The notes: generated by a model not told the origin, from the letters alone. Positions 1 to 12,254 are shown, numbered from the stretch's first letter. The stretch is DNA of 64,000 bases from Puffinus mauretanicus (GCA_023333565.1 JAJKFH010001480.1:434001-498000), one strand, 5' to 3'. Made by a program: numbers and translations.

Positions 1-1717
1 TCATCAGCATCTTTCCTTATGTCTTTAAATGTATCCCTTCAAGTACATTTAATGTTTTCACTTTCGACCATCAGCATACCCCATAGTCTTACAGACATCT
101 TGTCCTACACCTACCCTTTTGGTTTTGTTTCTTAACTATATTGAGTTTTCTGAACCTGTAATACAGTTTATTTTTTGAATGTACCATTTACTTTTACAGT
201 GTGACAAATAATTTACTGTACTCTGATTTGAAACTCAATTTTGGTAACTGAAGTTTTATGCCGATCATTATATACAGGTCTCATACAGCAAATAGTTATT
301 ATCTATAAAGTTCCTACTAGGTCTGTACTATTCCTATTTGAAACTTAAGCAAAAACAATCAAGAAAGCAGATTTGCTGCGTTGCATACATTTTGATGCTG
401 TAAGCCAAACCTGAAAATAGCCTTTCAAATATATTCTTCAGCTGAACAGATTTAACTGGAACATAAATTAAAAGGAACACAAATTCAGAAACAGGGAAAG
501 CACCAAAACTGTAAAATGGTATTTTGTTCTTTTTTCAATAAAAGCTTCGGTAATAGGACAAGAAAATTCTACTTTTTTTGGATTCTCAGAGAGATTCACT
601 GGAATGGTGTTGCCAAAGAATCGGTTAACTCAGACCACGCAGATCTCAAGTTTTTTCTCTTACGGAAAATAAGGCACAAGACAAGAGCGTGTCACTCAGC
701 TCCACTTCAACAGCTGTTCTTCCACTCCATTCTATGTCAGCTAATTTTTCTCTGTAGTCATTTTACTGCTATCTCCTGTGCAATTGGCTTTTGCATCTGC
801 CCTAAAATGGCACAGAAGAGCAGCAGATTCATTACCACTGAGCATGACTTTAATTCTTATCTGATAACACACTGGATTCAAAAGTAAACATTCTTTTAAC
901 CTAATTTCTTTCCGCAAAATACTATTACCCCTGCTAATCCATATTATATCTTAATTATCAATAGGTAATTAGGGACATGAATAATATGTTGCTGAGCTAG
1001 TTTCATTTTCCATAGTTCAAAAAATGTTTCAATTCCTCTTCTGTTCATCACAGTAAAAAGCAGCATACACTGTCAGGCACATGATTTGCTGATCTGTGCC
1101 ACTTTGCAGCACTGCCTGTTTGGAAGGCAAATTGCTAAAAATTACAATAGAGAACAAACACTTTTGTTGCTAGCAGATAATCATGCAGAGCTTGCTATCC
1201 TTACAATAAGGGAACATTTGTAATTTCTTTTTTCATTTTGTCTTAATTTATGTTGTGTTAGTTTAATTCCAATATTGCAAATGAAAGCCTCAATCTTAAG
1301 ATAAATCTGAAAAGTAAATCAATTACTGAAAAGATAACTTACTAGTATTTACAAAGATTTAGTGTAGATTTAATAGTTGTTGTAAATGCCTACATACCCC
1401 CCATTCTTTCTCCTATAGACAATGAACAAACACTATCGCCTATTTTCCAAAATAAATTTGCACTTCAGAGGCAAGATAATGCCTTTTCATTTGAAAAATT
1501 AGTTTTATCAAATTACACACAGGATGAACATAAAATAAGGGATTCCATACAGCTGAAGAGAATCAAAGATTTCCTAGATATCAAACAGGGGAAAAAATAT
1601 TGCTGTATGCAGCAAAAATTGTTGTTTGGTACCATTTTAATGGTCTCAAAATGCGGAAGAAACCAAAAAGGGTACTTGCAGCAGAAAAAGTCATTACTGA
1701 CTACATTTAATAGATTA

Positions 1718-1763
1718 CAAATTGTTGTCACTGTGCAGAACAAATTGTTGTCACTGTGCAGAA
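1718..1763. repeat. 23-bp tandem duplication
   Basis: Two perfect copies of a 23-bp unit beginning caaattgttgtcactgtgca stand head to tail, followed by the first six bases of a third. Perfect identity suggests a recent duplication or slippage event. Confidence 0.9.
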
Positions 1764-1941
1764 CAAATTCCTAATGTTGCAAATGGAAACGTATATCAGC
1801 GTGTTTAAAACAAACTGGAGTTAAGCAAGCATACAGTGTAAGTATAACACTGACTTTGTACTTGTAAACATCCTTTCCACACAGAGCCCTTTGGGACATT
1901 CAAAGAATTTACTGAATGAGCTACTTGGAATAAATAAAGAA

Positions 1942-1981
1942 CACTCGACTTGGCCTGTAGGAGCACTTGACTTGGCCTGTA
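1942..1981. repeat. 22-bp imperfect tandem duplication
   Basis: The unit cactcgacttggcctgta is repeated 22 bases later as cacttgacttggcctgta, one mismatch in 18 bases. It lies about 180 bp from the perfect 23-bp duplication. Confidence 0.85.
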
Positions 1982-2870
1982 ACACTTTAACTGATTAAAA
2001 AAAATGTTTTAACTGTTCCCCTAGTTGCCTGGAAATGGCCATTTAAAAAAATGCTGCTGTGGCAATAATAAATCTTTATTAATTCCTCATTTTTGGATTT
2101 TCCTGCATGGGGCTTGTTAAAAATAATCTTTCAATCCAACCAGTTCAAGACTGAAAATTTAGAACTATATAGGGAACCACACAAAAGAACTGAAAAGAAG
2201 ATGTTACTTTTTTTTTTAAAAAACTTATTCACAGAAACCAGTTAATTCTGGCAGTAAAATTAGCTTAACTGACAGTTACATAATTTAAATGAGAAGATGC
2301 ATTTCTTCCAGCTTATTAACATGCTTAGCTTTAAAAAAAAACACCTTTAACTCAATTACATATACCAGCTACATGATTTTGTTCAAAAGTTGTTAGAGAT
2401 GACCTGTCAAATTTTATTTAAAAAAATCTTGAAATAGATTTTAAAAGTTTGCAACTAAAATTCATTTACAAAGAAAGTTTAAGTACTTGAATTTAACAGT
2501 AAGTTGATTTTCTAGAAAACTTGTGGGCTACAGGTGCATTTGCAAAATTACCAGTTATAATTACTTCAAAAGCACATTTCTTTTCAAGTTACCTGTTTGA
2601 GAGCATCAGCACCTACTCTGTCATATCTTGTTTTATTTGCTTGTACCAAGCAAATAAAAGCAAGTTGAAATCTAAGTGCTCAGAGATGACCAAAAAAAAA
2701 AGTTTAAAACTGCTTTATAAACAAAATGCCCTCCCCAAATCCACTGTACATTCTGACTATATCCATATGGGGGCAGTAATGTTAAAGAAAATAAAACACC
2801 CTAAAGCCGTCACCTTAATTAATTTGTTCACAGACAATTTCTTAAACACAAGGTTCTCAATACAATACTC

Positions 2871-2920
2871 AAAAAAACAAAACAAACAAAAAAAAAAACC
2901 AAAAAAAACCCCAAACAACA
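2871..2920. repeat. A-rich low-complexity tract with C interruptions
   Basis: Runs of A interrupted by single or grouped C (aaaacaaacaaaa, aaccaaaaaaaacccc). A plus-strand frame that stays open across it has no coding character. Confidence 0.85.
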
Positions 2921-3237
2921 GACAGCTACCGCTCCTCAGAACTGTGTTTAAAGGGCTACCACAGAGTAATCACTCTTTTCATCATCCAGAGCCTACATCT
3001 ATTTCTCGGTGTATTTAATCGTCCCTATGAATAAACTACCATTATTTTTGCATTGCACTTACTAAATCTAAAGCAATATCTACAATGCAGCACTGTCGTA
3101 AGACAGGCAGCAGATGGGGAGGAACTCGTTTGTCCATAGTGTCTAAAGAAACAAGGTGCTGAAACAGCTATTATGGATTGTCACTAGAGTAACACTTCCT
3201 GGATTAGGAGAAGTTAATCTCAATGTAAATTATTCTA

Positions 3238-3393
3238 TCAGGTCAGCTGCCTTTCCCCTCCATGGAGTAGCTGGAATCTTGGTGGGATAACCTCTGCCTG
3301 GTCATTCAGCGCAGCAGCTTCTCCCTTGAATTGAAGCTGGCCTGAATCAACAGCCCTATCAGACTCATAGATTAATGTTCTTTCAACCTTCAT
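3238..3393 (-). CDS. 51-codon mini-ORF behind a strong splice acceptor
   Basis: On the minus strand an ATG at 3391-3393 opens 51 codons ending in TGA at 3238-3240. The peptide has unusually even, protein-like composition, for example SGQLQFKGEAAALNDQAEVI and PPRFQLLHGGERQLT. An in-frame stop precedes the ATG closely. A near-ideal acceptor (tgatggtgtttttttgcag) ends at 3426, 32 bases before the ATG, so the ORF could sit in a terminal exon with a short leader. Minus-strand AATAAA sequences exist downstream, for instance near 2631-2638. The stretch has more G+C than its flanks. I do not recognise the peptide; an old repeat, a non-coding RNA exon or chance are all possible. Confidence 0.2.
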   Translation of the reverse strand: MKVERTLIYESDRAVDSGQLQFKGEAAALNDQAEVIPPRFQLLHGGERQLT

Positions 3394-3801
3394 CCCCTAC
3401 CCCTCAGGCACACTTTCCCAACTAGCTGCAAAAAAACACCATCACATGTACCTCTGAAAAAAGCCAGTTCTTCCACAACCTTTCCACAAAACTAGATAAT
3501 TAAATCACCACTAATTATTCAATGGCTTCCTGAATGTACTGGTAATCTACAGGGAAGAAGTCATTTACTGTTAGGTGAAAGGCTGTAAGGAACACAGCAA
3601 CCAACTCTACAATTTACTAGAAGAGACAGACCAGGAATATGAGGTATGGACGCATAAATGTTTGCATGTTTCACAGAAAATCCCCCAACAAAAATCAAAA
3701 CCAAGAAAGTATGCCAAACATACAGTGATCATTACCCTGATCCCTTCACTAAAACTTACCATTACAGTCCCCCAAACAGCTTTCTGACTTTCCTAGGACA
3801 A

Positions 3802-3907
3802 CAGCTTTCAACCTTTTGTGGTAAAAGGGTTGGGGGGTGCGCCTGTGTGAAAACTGGCCCTCTAAGGTGCAGTCTTTGTACCACTCAGAAGTTTGAAAAC
3901 CCACTAG
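3802..3907. mobile_element. Possible short inverted-repeat DNA transposon (hAT-like MITE)
   Basis: The left end reads cagctttcaaccttttgtgg and the right end, reversed and complemented, reads ctagtgggttttcaaacttc, an imperfect inverted match (CTTTCAACC against TTTTCAAAC, then TGGTA on both sides). The interior contains ggttggggggtgcgcc. Ends of the form CAGTGGTTTTCAAAC are typical of non-autonomous hAT elements in vertebrates. I cannot find a clear 8-bp target duplication, so the call is tentative. Confidence 0.35.
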
Positions 3908-6172
3908 TTTAACACAAGTTGCAATGTACTGTAATGTCATAAACCAACCAAAAAACTAAATAGAAAGCTTCTTTTGTGTTCAAGATTCAATGACTACTTA
4001 ATAACTTATGTGGAAAAAAAAAATCATTCAAAAGTGGAGTTAATCATATCAACAGAACTCCAAGCCACTATTATAGCTGTGCTACTCGGAGATGGAAATT
4101 ATATAACAAGGTTATCTTCTACAATGATACAATGCTTAATTGGCTTTAAATACCATCCACCTAGGTGGTAAGAGATCGTGAGTCTACTCAATAAGAATCA
4201 CATGATTGCTTAAAAATCAAAATATCCTAAAACCTACATAATTTAAGGTGCAAAGGGTATGACGTTTGCCTCTAATTTTGAAAAACTGAGTGGAAGCCTC
4301 CTTACCTCCAACTGGGTATATATGTTTCAGGATGAAAACAGCCATTCCCATTACCTTTCAATGAAGGTAAACCTATTTCTCCCTCACTCAGTACTTCCCA
4401 CGGACAACTCTCTTGTCTGTTCAAGCTTGCAATCTCCTCCATCCTCTCCTGCAGCTTATCCAGCTGCTATTCATAAACATCTCCCAACCATTCATTCAAT
4501 TATGCAAAGATTCTTCTGTTTATTCTCACAAAATCATAGAGCAGAGGGAAATACAAAAGTAACTGGAAATAAGACTACTTTGAACCATAAAAAAAAAAAA
4601 AAAAAAAATCAGAGTCCAGGAATGATACTTCAAACAAAATCAGTTATTTGTAAATATTCATTTCATCTCAGGACTCAAAATTCCAAAAACCACGGAAGTC
4701 CCACTACACTGGAAAACATGCAGACACATTCTACAAAGCAACGTAGTAGTTGATACGAATCTGGAACAATTTCACAAAATGTTTTGATAGCAACATGATG
4801 CACTTGCTGAGCTCCCAACCACTTTGAAAAAAAGAAAAATAACTTAGTTCTCTATACAAGAATACAGAAGTCAAAGTTTGAAACCTAGATTTGAAAAATT
4901 CTAATGAGGTCTGCAAAATGACATGCAGTTCCACAATTTATTAGATGTAATTCGACCCCCATAGAAAATGAATTTGTATTTGATGATGATAGCTTATATT
5001 TGCTTACTTTTTTTTTTTTTTTGCTAAGCAGTTATCAGAATGTCTGTGACTTCTGTAAAAAATTAAAAGGAAAATGAGCAGAAAGCTTTCTAATTTCTTA
5101 CTGTACTACATAAATAACTATGACTGGCAATGTTATCCAATGATTGTGATGCATAACCATTTTGAGAGTTAGAAGGAATGAAAATGGATAACGGGATGGG
5201 AGAAGACTTTGAACATAATTATAAATACATGGGAGCCACATAGTCATTTTGAAGATGCAATAGCTTGGTGTCACTTCTGAAGTAACTGGTCAAACCCAAA
5301 GCTTGACTTGCAGTTTTCAAAGCAGCAGTGATGACCTCTGTTACTTTTGAGGCAAGCAGGGACTGTATTAGGACTAAACAGCACCCTTACTTAGAAGAGA
5401 ATGACAACCCTGAAGTAGATTTCCGGGGCAAGGAAAGGAAAGCCTTATTATCTGTGTCTGATCATTAGCTCACGGAACAGACACTTTCCTATATAAAGGG
5501 CAGAAAAGGGTCAGAGCCACAGAGCATGTCTAGTGATTATGTTGATAGCTATCATGCCAGCCGACAGCTGGGGGAATTGTGGGGTGCATTACACATGAAG
5601 TTGACTTTATGGCTGCAAAGATATCAGCTTTCTTCATAATTTGGAACTAACAGGGAGTTTCCTCTTAAGGCAGATGGATTTTTTCTGGCCATTTGAGAAT
5701 GATCTTGGTTGTTAATGCTAAGAACCTGTACAAAGAGAGAGAATGCTAACAACTGTCTTAATTGCACTTCTGACCAGAATACCCACAGAGAGCTAGACTA
5801 GCAGAGCTACTGTATCAGATAAAATTCTTTCCCCAGACATTTGTTTGTCCTATTCAATCAGGATTTCTCAGATAAACATTTTGGATTTGGCACTAGCAAT
5901 TCTAATTTTGCTTAAGAAAAGATGTGCTGAAAGGTTTTGGATTTGAAAAGCAAACATGAAACATCCTTGGTGCACAAGTTCATACTGAAATAAAGAAATC
6001 TCATTATATATTAATCCCTGTGTGTGTATGGGATTCCTGGTAAAAACTCGGAGCACTAACTTGTCCACTTAAATCAAGAAGATATTGTGTTCTTCTTAAG
6101 TAATAGAGCAATGTGGCAACAGGTTCCAGGTACTATTCTTTGAGTTTCTGTTAGTAACTGTTGCCTGACTAA
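3908..6172. other. Non-coding stretch with minor signals
   Basis: This holds a possible 36-bp phase-0 micro-exon at 4330-4365 on the plus strand (acceptor tatatatgtttcag, donor AATGAAG then GTAAACC), countered by a minus-strand donor in the same place, plus the poly(A) at 4589-4608. A TATA-like tatataaag near 5492 has no associated transcript signal. Nothing else is supported. Confidence 0.5.
4589..4608. repeat. Poly(A) run
   Basis: Twenty consecutive A. No recognisable retroposon body precedes it. Confidence 0.95.
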
Positions 6173-6398
6173 AAGGAAAAAAGAAAAAAAAAAAAAAAAG
6201 ACAAGACGACGAGAAAAGACGACGAGAAAAGACGACGAGAAAAGACGACGAGAAAAGACGGGAGAGAGCAGAGAAGAGAGAAAAGAGGAGAGAAGACAAA
6301 AGAGAAGGGAGAGGAGGAAGAGGAGGGGGAAAAGAAACAAAAAAAAACGAACAAAGAAACAAGAAAAAAGAAAAAAAAAAAGGAAAAAAAGACTTTGG
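6173..6398 (+). repeat. Polypurine tract with 13-bp tandem repeat
   Basis: About 220 bp are almost purely A and G on the plus strand. At 6205-6256 a 13-bp unit (gacgacgagaaaa) occurs four times in perfect tandem, each unit carrying two CpG, followed by a partial fifth. On either side are A runs and gga/gag-rich stretches (gaggaggaagaggaggggg-like near 6310). Long mirror-like purine tracts can form triplex DNA. The stop-free minus-strand frames across it are artefacts of composition. Confidence 0.9.
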
Positions 6399-6999
6399 CA
6401 TATGTACTTTTGAAGTCATTAAGTCTAGTTCCCTTACCACGAGGAACCAAAACACATTACCCAGTTTTATCTACTGGGTTGAAAAGCTTATTGTTACCTA
6501 AAAGCATATTGAGAGTTTAAAAACAATTGTAAGCACACTGCAATAAATAAATTAATCCTGAACTCCAGAGGTTATAAGTCAGGCTATTATAAAATTTACT
6601 GCCCAAGTTGAGTGGAATGTGGAGTGATTTTTGCCTCTGATCCTTGTCAGATATTCCTATTTATTTCAAAAGACATGGAGGGTTCCCACTCTCTCAAAGG
6701 GATAAGATCAAACTATCAGGTATCTTTAATTTCGTTAATTATCCAATCAGGTCACGTATGCATTTAAGCCAACCTAGGACTGCTCTGACATTGACAGCAG
6801 GAGGTAACCAACCTGTGTGCTCCTAACCACAGCACCTGCAATATTCAAAGAGTAATCAGAGCATCACCCTTTCACTGACAACTAATTATACCAGTTAAGC
6901 CCAACAACAAAACTACGAGATTAGATACTAACTGACCTGCCTATTCTCTTAAAATGGTATGTCCAATATACAGCTAAGGATAGAGAGAAAAGAACATTT

Positions 7000-7059
7000 G
7001 TATATACATACATATATATACACACACACATATACATGCAAACATATGTGAATATATGC
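7000..7059. repeat. TA/CA dinucleotide-rich microsatellite
   Basis: Alternating purine-pyrimidine sequence: tatatacatacatatatata followed by cacacacacatatacatg. Confidence 0.85.
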
Positions 7060-7705
7060 ACTTGGTCAAACTTTTTGTCTCCCCTACTTCCTCATCATCC
7101 CCCTTTAAATCAGTCTAGTATCCATCTGTTTTTTATTACATAGTTAAACAATTACATACATCCCAAAAGACATGAAAATATTTCACGTGCATCAAACTAC
7201 CAGTTCAGATTGCATTACCTTTTATCTGTAGTGCAGAGCCTTTACAGGATGATGGAAGAATGAAATCCATTATTCACGTGAGATAATTATGTACCATATA
7301 ATTTATTTATTTAGGCTTGATTTTCTTTCTGGGCACCTCAGATTGCTTTTTTTTTTTTTTTTTGCAGTCAGGGTGGCTATCATCTTAAGTCTCAAGCAGC
7401 TGTAAGACACTGTTCCAGCCTCTTCAGATACCACATATGGACAAGAAGCTTTCCCGCCTCATAAACAGGAACATATGCACACACACTACATATACATTAT
7501 CTACGTCTTCCACACACAGACATTTGCTTCTCACTATCAGCATTTAGTTTTTTTCACAAATCTCAGATTCAGTATTAAAAACCAAAGCTTTATTCATAAT
7601 ATCATGTTTGAAACATATACTAAGGTTACATGGACCAGGTCCATTAGTACTCAGCAGAAAACACAGGTAACTGCTGGGCATTACTTTGGATGTGCCAGTA
7701 GTTAC

Positions 7706-7827
7706 TTGAAAACATATCAGAGGAAACTCAAAAACATCCTCTCTTTGCTGACCTCTCCTCGCTTCACCAGCAGCAAGGCTGACTGGGTGACCTAACAAGC
7801 CTTTTCCATCTCTTGCTTCTGTGCTAA
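7706..7827 (-). CDS. Weak candidate exon inside a 155-codon open frame
   Basis: The minus strand is open for 155 codons (8011 down to 7544), the longest frame here outside CR1 that is not low complexity. Within it, a strong acceptor (cttctcttgtgagcctgtcag) and a modest donor (TTTTCAA then GTAACTAC) enclose 122 bp starting in phase 1 and ending in phase 0. The peptide includes STEARDGKGLLGHPVSLAAG and EARRGQQREDVFEFPLICFQ. An open frame of this length can occur by chance once or so in a window of this size and composition, so this is only a lead. Confidence 0.15.
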
Positions 7828-8011
7828 CTGACAGGCTCACAAGAGAAGAGTTTTTGAGGAGGAATTTCAACGGAGATGGGGAAATGCAATGCACAACAAC
7901 AAAAGAATAAAGAAATGAATGAAAACAAAAGACACTTGGGAGATTGGCCAATCTTTGCCACTTCAAAGAAAACCGACTACTTTGCCATTTGAGCATCTCG
8001 TCGGCAACCAA

Positions 8012-11000
8012 TGAAACAGAAATGTTTTAGCCTTATATATTTCCCATACTACAAAACAGAACTTCTGTATAATATTATAATTAAAAAAAAATATTCACTA
8101 GTTGCAATCTCATAAAACATTTGTTGACTGAAAAACGTGTATGGGTTTACACATATATAGAGTTAATAATTGTTGAGTTTTCTATCATCACAATGAATTA
8201 ACTTTCAGAGCAATAAAATATAGCCAAGGATCTATTAATAATTCAGCAAAATAATAGATGGCAAGTGTGAAATCACTTTGCAGGTTGTAACAGTGCTTTC
8301 CAGTAATACTATTATAATTAAGAATCTGTCATCATTGCTACTTAAGAGAAAGCAGCGCGAGGGTTTATACTTTGTCATAAAAATCAAAGCTATTTTCCAG
8401 GAAATAAGTTGTGTTCAGTATCCCCATTCTTTTCCAATAAAAGTTGTGGTCAGGAAAAGTAGCCTGTTGCATTCATGTAATCAGGTTTTGTATCTTTTCT
8501 TATAAATCTAATAAACAGAAGCATATAAATAATTATGCTAGTATCGCAAAAATATTGGAAGCAGCCTTGCCCTGCAGTCTGCAATTCTAGTACACTCAGT
8601 AATTTCACTAGTGGATTCATAACCAGATAAATATACCTTTTTTTTTTCCACCTTCCAAAAAATGAGTATTTCAATTATATAAAACATTTCTCCTTATCAC
8701 AGTAAGACTATTACTAGAGAACTTCCCTTATTTTTAGAACATTCTCCTTTTCACTCTCTGTCTTCTTTATCATCTGTGCTTAGGATTCTCTCCATTCCAG
8801 TCCTGTAAGAGCACAAGCAGTCTAAACAAACAACTGCACAAATTAACCAACTTAAAAACTCCTGAGGAGACCTGTCAAGACAATAATGTCTAGTGTTGTG
8901 CTTATGAGGGTGTGATCATTTTCTTTTTTTGGTGAAGTATGGTATACTTCTCACTTATCCCAATAAAACCAAACTCACTCTCATGACACTAATTTAAAGC
9001 ACTGCCCTAACCCTGCTAATGCTATCACTGCAGCTACTGGTTACACTCCTCACCACAGCAGCAGAAAGTCTATTACTTTCTCCTTAGCAGACCTCACAGA
9101 AGAGGAAACAAATAAATAAGCAGCAGAGAAAGAAAAGCTTGATAAGAAAGGTGTTAACAAAGGACATTGCTGTCAGAGAGCTGTGCCACAGACAAATCTA
9201 TAAATTAGCTGCATAATCCAATGAAACTATAGTGACAGCTCTACAGCCCTAATGCCTGTTCTTTATCAGACAAAGACAGATCTAGGTCTTTGACATTTTA
9301 ATGAAGTAGAATTATTACTGATTTGGGTTATCAAACCAAGAAGCCAGAAAGAGCAAATCAACCAGCAGCTAGCTGATCTTTTCAGCATCAGCCACTTACT
9401 ATTAAGAGAGATAAAGGCTTCACAGAATCCCACTATTTCTACTTACTTAATACTTGAATTACGGCATTGTGCTAGAAAAGTACTCTGTATCTTAAGAGAT
9501 GTTTAGGCTCTTTCTAATAAATACAAGAAAAAAAGAACCTACAAATTGGTACATTAGGTCTAAGCTTTAACTTGAATTCCCTGTCAAACATGAAGTATAT
9601 GAGAAGTGTCCCTGAATTCTGACAATCTAAAAAAAAAAGAATTGTTACATTTCAGTTTCCTACATCTTTTCCTTCTGCAGTGTATTTAAAAAAAAAAAAA
9701 AGCAAAGGAAACAAACAAAATAAATCTTATGGAATCTCTGCTTCACTAAAAGGATAAAGAAAAGCAGCTGAGCAATATTTTAATCCACACTTTAAGATTA
9801 AATATTTATGGTAGAATGATAATTTTGCTCCTATGATACCACAGCCATAATTCATGTGATTAAGCATCAAATGCCTTCCAGAAATTCATGCTCTCTTAAA
9901 CAAAACATTGGAGCAGATCTGTGTAAATAATCTAACTAAATTAAACACTTTTTAAATGTCAGTCACAACATAAAGTATTTGTCACAACTTTATTCTAACT
10001 TCCCAAGCCTGAGGATTCAGATGATTAATTTTAAATGTTTGCTTCCTACATTTGAGAAGCAATATAACTTCACAGTTTCTGCAAGTTTCATACTAGCCAC
10101 TGACTTCTCTTTTTAAGACTTTCTAATGCGCTTATTTTCTTTTTAAAATGTATATGTGATACTCACGAGGTAAAAATACAGTGATCACTGGGGTTAAAGG
10201 AGCAGAAGAGGACAGCACAGTAGAAAGAGGTAAAGGAAAAATACTGGAAACATTCCTTTTATGAGGTTCCTTGCATTACATGCAGACTAATCTGGCTTTT
10301 GTTGAGCTAGCTTTCCAACCCCTACTATCATTAGGAGACTTCCTATGTTCTCTTCTGGCCCCAAATCTTACTAGGTTCATGACCTTTTCAGCAAACAAAT
10401 AGAAGTTTTACTAGTATTGGCATAAAACAACCCTGTTGAAAAGTTAAAAACGATTTTAAAAAGCCTCTTGCTATGAACAGCTGAAGAAGCATCTTTAGTT
10501 TCTCAGGAAAGAACTCATTCCTGAGCCTTGGGAGTGCATGTGTAGAGACCCTCTGTGTCTTCCCCAAGTGCTAGTGCTCAGGAGAGTGCGTGAGCTCTAA
10601 GACTTCTAAAAGCTCCCTACGACTTTGGTGAGGGCCAAACACACACACTGATGCCGATGGGGATTCTGAACTCGAGAACCCTAAACTTGACGGATGGAGT
10701 GGAGATACACTGCTTAAGAATCAAATTGTGTATACAATGTGTATACAATTTTTTTTTCCTAATTTTTTTCCAATTGGACAAATCTATACAATGCTTTTCA
10801 TAAATGATGCAACACTATTCAAATCACCTATTAAATTCCATATGAGGGAAACTTTTTCCTCAAATCATTGAAGATTTGCCAACAAAGTGGGTTTATTAGT
10901 AAATACCACACTTTCAAGTGAATTAAATGTGGCTAGAGATTGGGCTTTAATCTTACTTTTGGCTGACTTCTGTTTTCAGACTTCTACTCTCATAACAAGC

Positions 11001-12106
11001 TCTATCATCCAGTTTTAAACCAGCCTACACAATCATCAATCCTGGACAGACATTAAAAAGTGATATTAGCTGAAGGTTTGTATATTTTATCAGACAAAAC
11101 CAATGCTGCTTCTTTCATTCTAGTGAAGCAGGAGTAAATACATAAGTAAATATTGTCCACTTGTGTCTTGTTCATGCGGTGTCTTACATTCTAACTAAGA
11201 TTCTGTTTTGAAATAACAACAGTTTATAAACTGAATTATCACTGATCCTTCGGTAAAAGGTTTAAGGTATGCAATTTATATTGTTCTTATGTTTTGTCAT
11301 CATCCAAGCAATAAATATACCCTTTTAAAAGAAATGTGAAGCACAACCTCTAAAATTTTAATCTGTAATCAACATTCTTTGCTTTTCTGAAGCAGCATAC
11401 GGAGTAATTCTTCAAAAAGACATGACAAAATAGATTATCGAAATCTTCTTACTCCATTCTTAACTGTCATTTAAGAGTAACTAGCTAACGTTTTACTTCA
11501 AAAACTACATTAAAAGCAAATTATACAGATAAATTGTCCTTAGTAATAAAAAGATTCTAATTAAGCAGCAGATCTTGCAAATTAAGAGCCTCTGCAGAAA
11601 CTTGATGCACCATTATATTGGAAGTTAAAAAAGGTTTAGTGCCCCACATTTTATAATCATGAAATAAAAGTGAACACTTGATTAAAGATCCATTCCCACG
11701 TTTCAATGATTGAGAATTTGTTTATATTTAAGACAGACTTAAATACATGAGTATAAAAAAAAAGGAAATAAACTAAAAGAGATCTGAAAAACCAAAAGAA
11801 CACTCTATCTAATTTTTATCTTATTATTCTAAGACCTGATTGTACAATACTTGGAGTTGCCATCACACACTTTTTAGTTTCTAAGACTACAATATCACTG
11901 TCAGCAGAAGTTGCCCCGTTAAGCCCACCAACCTTTTTTTGGTGAAGGAAAAAACAAAAACTAACCTAGTTTGGCTTAATGAGCACCCAGTCAGTACACT
12001 TTTTATGCTCTGAGAATTAATACTGGTTACATTCCTTCAAAGAATAACATGACCTCCAAGGATTCCTCCAACTGCTTCTCAAACCACTGCCATCACCTCA
12101 TCTTAC
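8012..12106. other. Non-coding AT-rich stretch
   Basis: I see no convincing gene or repeat. A slightly GC-richer patch at about 10500-10700 and a short direct repeat of gtgtatacaat near 10726-10750 are the only departures. Confidence 0.6.
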
Positions 12107-12157
12107 CTGGCTTTCAGCCAGCTTGCTCTCATCCAACTCTTGTGTCTTCATTAGGCA
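12107..12157 (-). CDS. Weak candidate exon (minus-strand reading)
   Basis: Between the acceptor tagggcctttgtcag and a perfect donor (GAAAGCCAG then GTAAGATG) lie 51 bp that read, in phase 0 at both ends, CLMKTQELDESKLAESQ. The composition is that of a short helical or coiled-coil segment. It partly overlaps, on the other strand, the candidate at 12155-12254; at most one of the two is likely to be real. It is the same strand as the 37-38 kb exon pair. Confidence 0.2.
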
Positions 12158-12254
12158 CTGACAAAGGCCCTATCCGAAAGGAACACATGCAGCTGGGTGC
12201 CATCAGTGCCATGCAATCACTGTTCCACAGAACAGTATACAACATACTGAACAG
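12155..12254 (+). CDS. Weak candidate exon (plus-strand reading)
   Basis: A strong acceptor (caactcttgtgtcttcattag) is followed by 100 bp in which one frame stays open to a donor-like AACAG then GTTGTTAAA. The peptide runs TDKGPIRKEHMQLGAISAMQ and then SLFHRTVYNILNR, with no low complexity. The block is richer in G+C than its surroundings. The donor is below consensus and the minus strand offers a competing reading at 12107-12157, so strand and reality are both open. An old unrecognised repeat is another possibility. Confidence 0.2.

Larger units (their letters stand above)
1..3237. other. Non-coding AT-rich stretch
   Basis: Apart from the tandem duplications at 1718-1763 and 1942-1981 and the A-rich tract at 2871-2920, I see no exon, RNA gene or transposon. 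Open frames of up to 165 codons here run through low-complexity sequence or lack splice sites. Confidence 0.6.

Noticed and set aside
2521..3018. 165-codon plus-strand open frame
   Set aside because: It runs through an A/C low-complexity tract, starts at a non-ATG codon and has no coding-like composition.
5489..5500. TATA-box-like ctatataaaggg
   Set aside because: There is no initiator, first exon or CpG island downstream, and such motifs are expected by chance in AT-rich DNA.
6074..6455. Three overlapping minus-strand open frames rich in Phe, Ser and Leu
   Set aside because: They are a by-product of the polypurine tract, which lacks stop codons on the complementary strand.
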